Below are positions 4,464 to 5,189 of a stretch of 5,189 nt of DNA, piece after piece. Origin of the DNA: Flavobacteriaceae bacterium TMED81. GTDB lineage: Bacteria > Bacteroidota > Bacteroidia > Flavobacteriales > Flavobacteriaceae. Below the pieces are notes generated by a model. That model was not told the origin of the DNA. It searched no databases and worked only from the letters and a program-made list of their open reading frames with translations. Each line of letters begins with the position of its first letter. Within the stretch, counting starts at the first letter, position 1. The translations under genes and the position numbers were made by a program. The stretch covers positions 1 to 5,189 of the forward strand of contig NHEI02000020.1 in the NCBI GenBank assembly GCA_002171575.2, read 5' to 3'.

Positions 4464-5189
4464 TTATTCCAACCCAACCACTTCGACCTCAAAAATCAGA
4501 TTGGTTTGAGGCGGAATGCCACGTCCTCCGTTGGCACCATATGCCAATTCATAAGGCAAATAAAGTGTTGCTTTATCGCCAACCGATAAAAGACGCAAGC
4601 CCTCCTTAAACCCAGCAATCATTCCGGCATCAGGATCGACGCGGGCTGGGATTGGCTGATAGGGTCGTTTGGAGTTGTACATTTTATAGGCCTTTGCAAT
4701 GTCTTCAATACTGGTGTCGAGCAAACGCCCATCCTCAAAATATACGGCATAGTGAGTCAGTACGGTTTTGTCTATCGCAACCGCTTCGCCATCACCCTCT
4801 GTGGTAACTACATAACCCAGACCACTCTCTGTGTATGTCGCCGACTGTTCCAATGCTGATAAGGCGTATCGCTTATCGTTTTTGAGCTTGTCTTTTTCAA
4901 GAAAATAATTTTCAAAGGTAGCTGCTGCATCAAACTTTCTCGCTTCTTTTCCCTTTCTGAGGATGTGAACTGCGATGATGGTGTCGTTTTGCGCTATCGA
5001 ATCGACTACCGATTGCCCTTTAGTCACAAGACCAAAAACCGTGTGCTTGCCATCGAGCCAAGGGGTTTCTTTGTGCGTGATAAAAAATTGACTTCCATTT
5101 GTGCCAGGACCTGCATTTGCCATTGATAGTATCCCAGGCCCGTCATGTTTGAGTTCTGAAACAATTTCATCTTCAAATTTGTAGCCAGG
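4464..5189 (-). CDS. Cyclophilin-FKBP tandem peptidyl-prolyl cis-trans isomerase, N-terminus off-window
   Basis: The frame is open to the right edge (first visible codons read PGYKFEDEIVSELKHDGPGI), so the methionine at 5123 is internal, not the start. Visible residues 1 to about 54 are the C-terminal half of a cyclophilin: MANAGPGTNGSQFFITH (from 23) and WLDGKHTVFG (44-53) keep residues matching the cyclophilin active site (Gln/Phe of GSQFF, Trp-Leu, His of GKH). A charged linker of about 60 residues follows. The last ~115 residues are an FKBP domain: HYAVYFEDGRLLDTS (Tyr and Asp of the pocket), MIAGFKEGL (Phe where FKBP12 has Trp59), YELAYGANGGRGIPP and LIFEVEVVGLE. Both domains should catalyse proline isomerisation and assist protein folding. 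The cell location cannot be read without the N-terminus; an exported lipoprotein is possible. The FKBP insertion between the DTS and MIAGF motifs is longer than in FKBP12. The DUF3810 gene follows closely downstream. Confidence 0.92.
   Translation of the reverse strand, partial: PGYKFEDEIVSELKHDGPGILSMANAGPGTNGSQFFITHKETPWLDGKHTVFGLVTKGQSVVDSIAQNDTIIAVHILRKGKEARKFDAAATFENYFLEKDKLKNDKRYALSALEQSATYTESGLGYVVTTEGDGEAVAIDKTVLTHYAVYFEDGRLLDTSIEDIAKAYKMYNSKRPYQPIPARVDPDAGMIAGFKEGLRLLSVGDKATLYLPYELAYGANGGRGIPPQTNLIFEVEVVGLE

Noticed and set aside
4412..4609. Plus-strand 65-codon ORF across the DUF3810/isomerase junction
   Set aside because: Antisense to two well-supported genes, with no motif of its own.

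Overview
The window looks like a piece of a Bacteroidota chromosome, most likely a marine or soil Flavobacteriia-type bacterium. The evidence is the protein families (a BNR/sortilin-like repeat protein, a DUF3810 putative metalloprotease and a cyclophilin-FKBP tandem prolyl isomerase), the moderate-to-low GC, the A-rich sequence ahead of start codons instead of clear Shine-Dalgarno sites, and short palindromic repeats of a type I associate with this phylum. Species cannot be named from the sequence.

Layout. Positions 1-1670 (+) are the 3' part of a large secreted BNR/VPS10-like repeat protein, followed by a good intrinsic terminator at about 1696-1747. Positions 3425-5189 (-) hold two tightly packed genes: a cyclophilin/FKBP fusion isomerase running off the right edge, then a DUF3810 membrane protein with an HEIAH zinc-protease motif, probably one transcription unit. 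These two blocks are ordinary chromosome-type genes and they converge.

Between them, about 1756-3427, lies a small accessory segment. It has two visibly AT-rich single-gene units, both on the minus strand: a PaiA-like GNAT acetyltransferase killed by two in-frame stop codons (frame otherwise intact), and an intact 185-residue three-helix membrane protein of unknown function. Three GC-richer palindromic or half-palindromic elements (E1 about 1756-1914, E2 about 2466-2601, E3 from about 3181) separate them. Each gene sits between a perfect 9-bp inverted pair (TTGGCCACA for the GNAT, GTTGGCAAC for the membrane gene). The whole segment is bracketed by inverted copies of TAGTTGCGTGG, the right one supplying the stop codon of the DUF3810 gene. 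The arrangement resembles a gene-cassette array with attC-like sites parked in a convergent intergenic gap. No integrase is visible, so the mechanism is inference. The elements also contain short minus-strand ORFs (30 and 52 codons) that share a KRNY motif and may be either real micropeptides or by-products of repeat conservation.

No tRNA, rRNA, CRISPR array, transposase or replication origin was seen.
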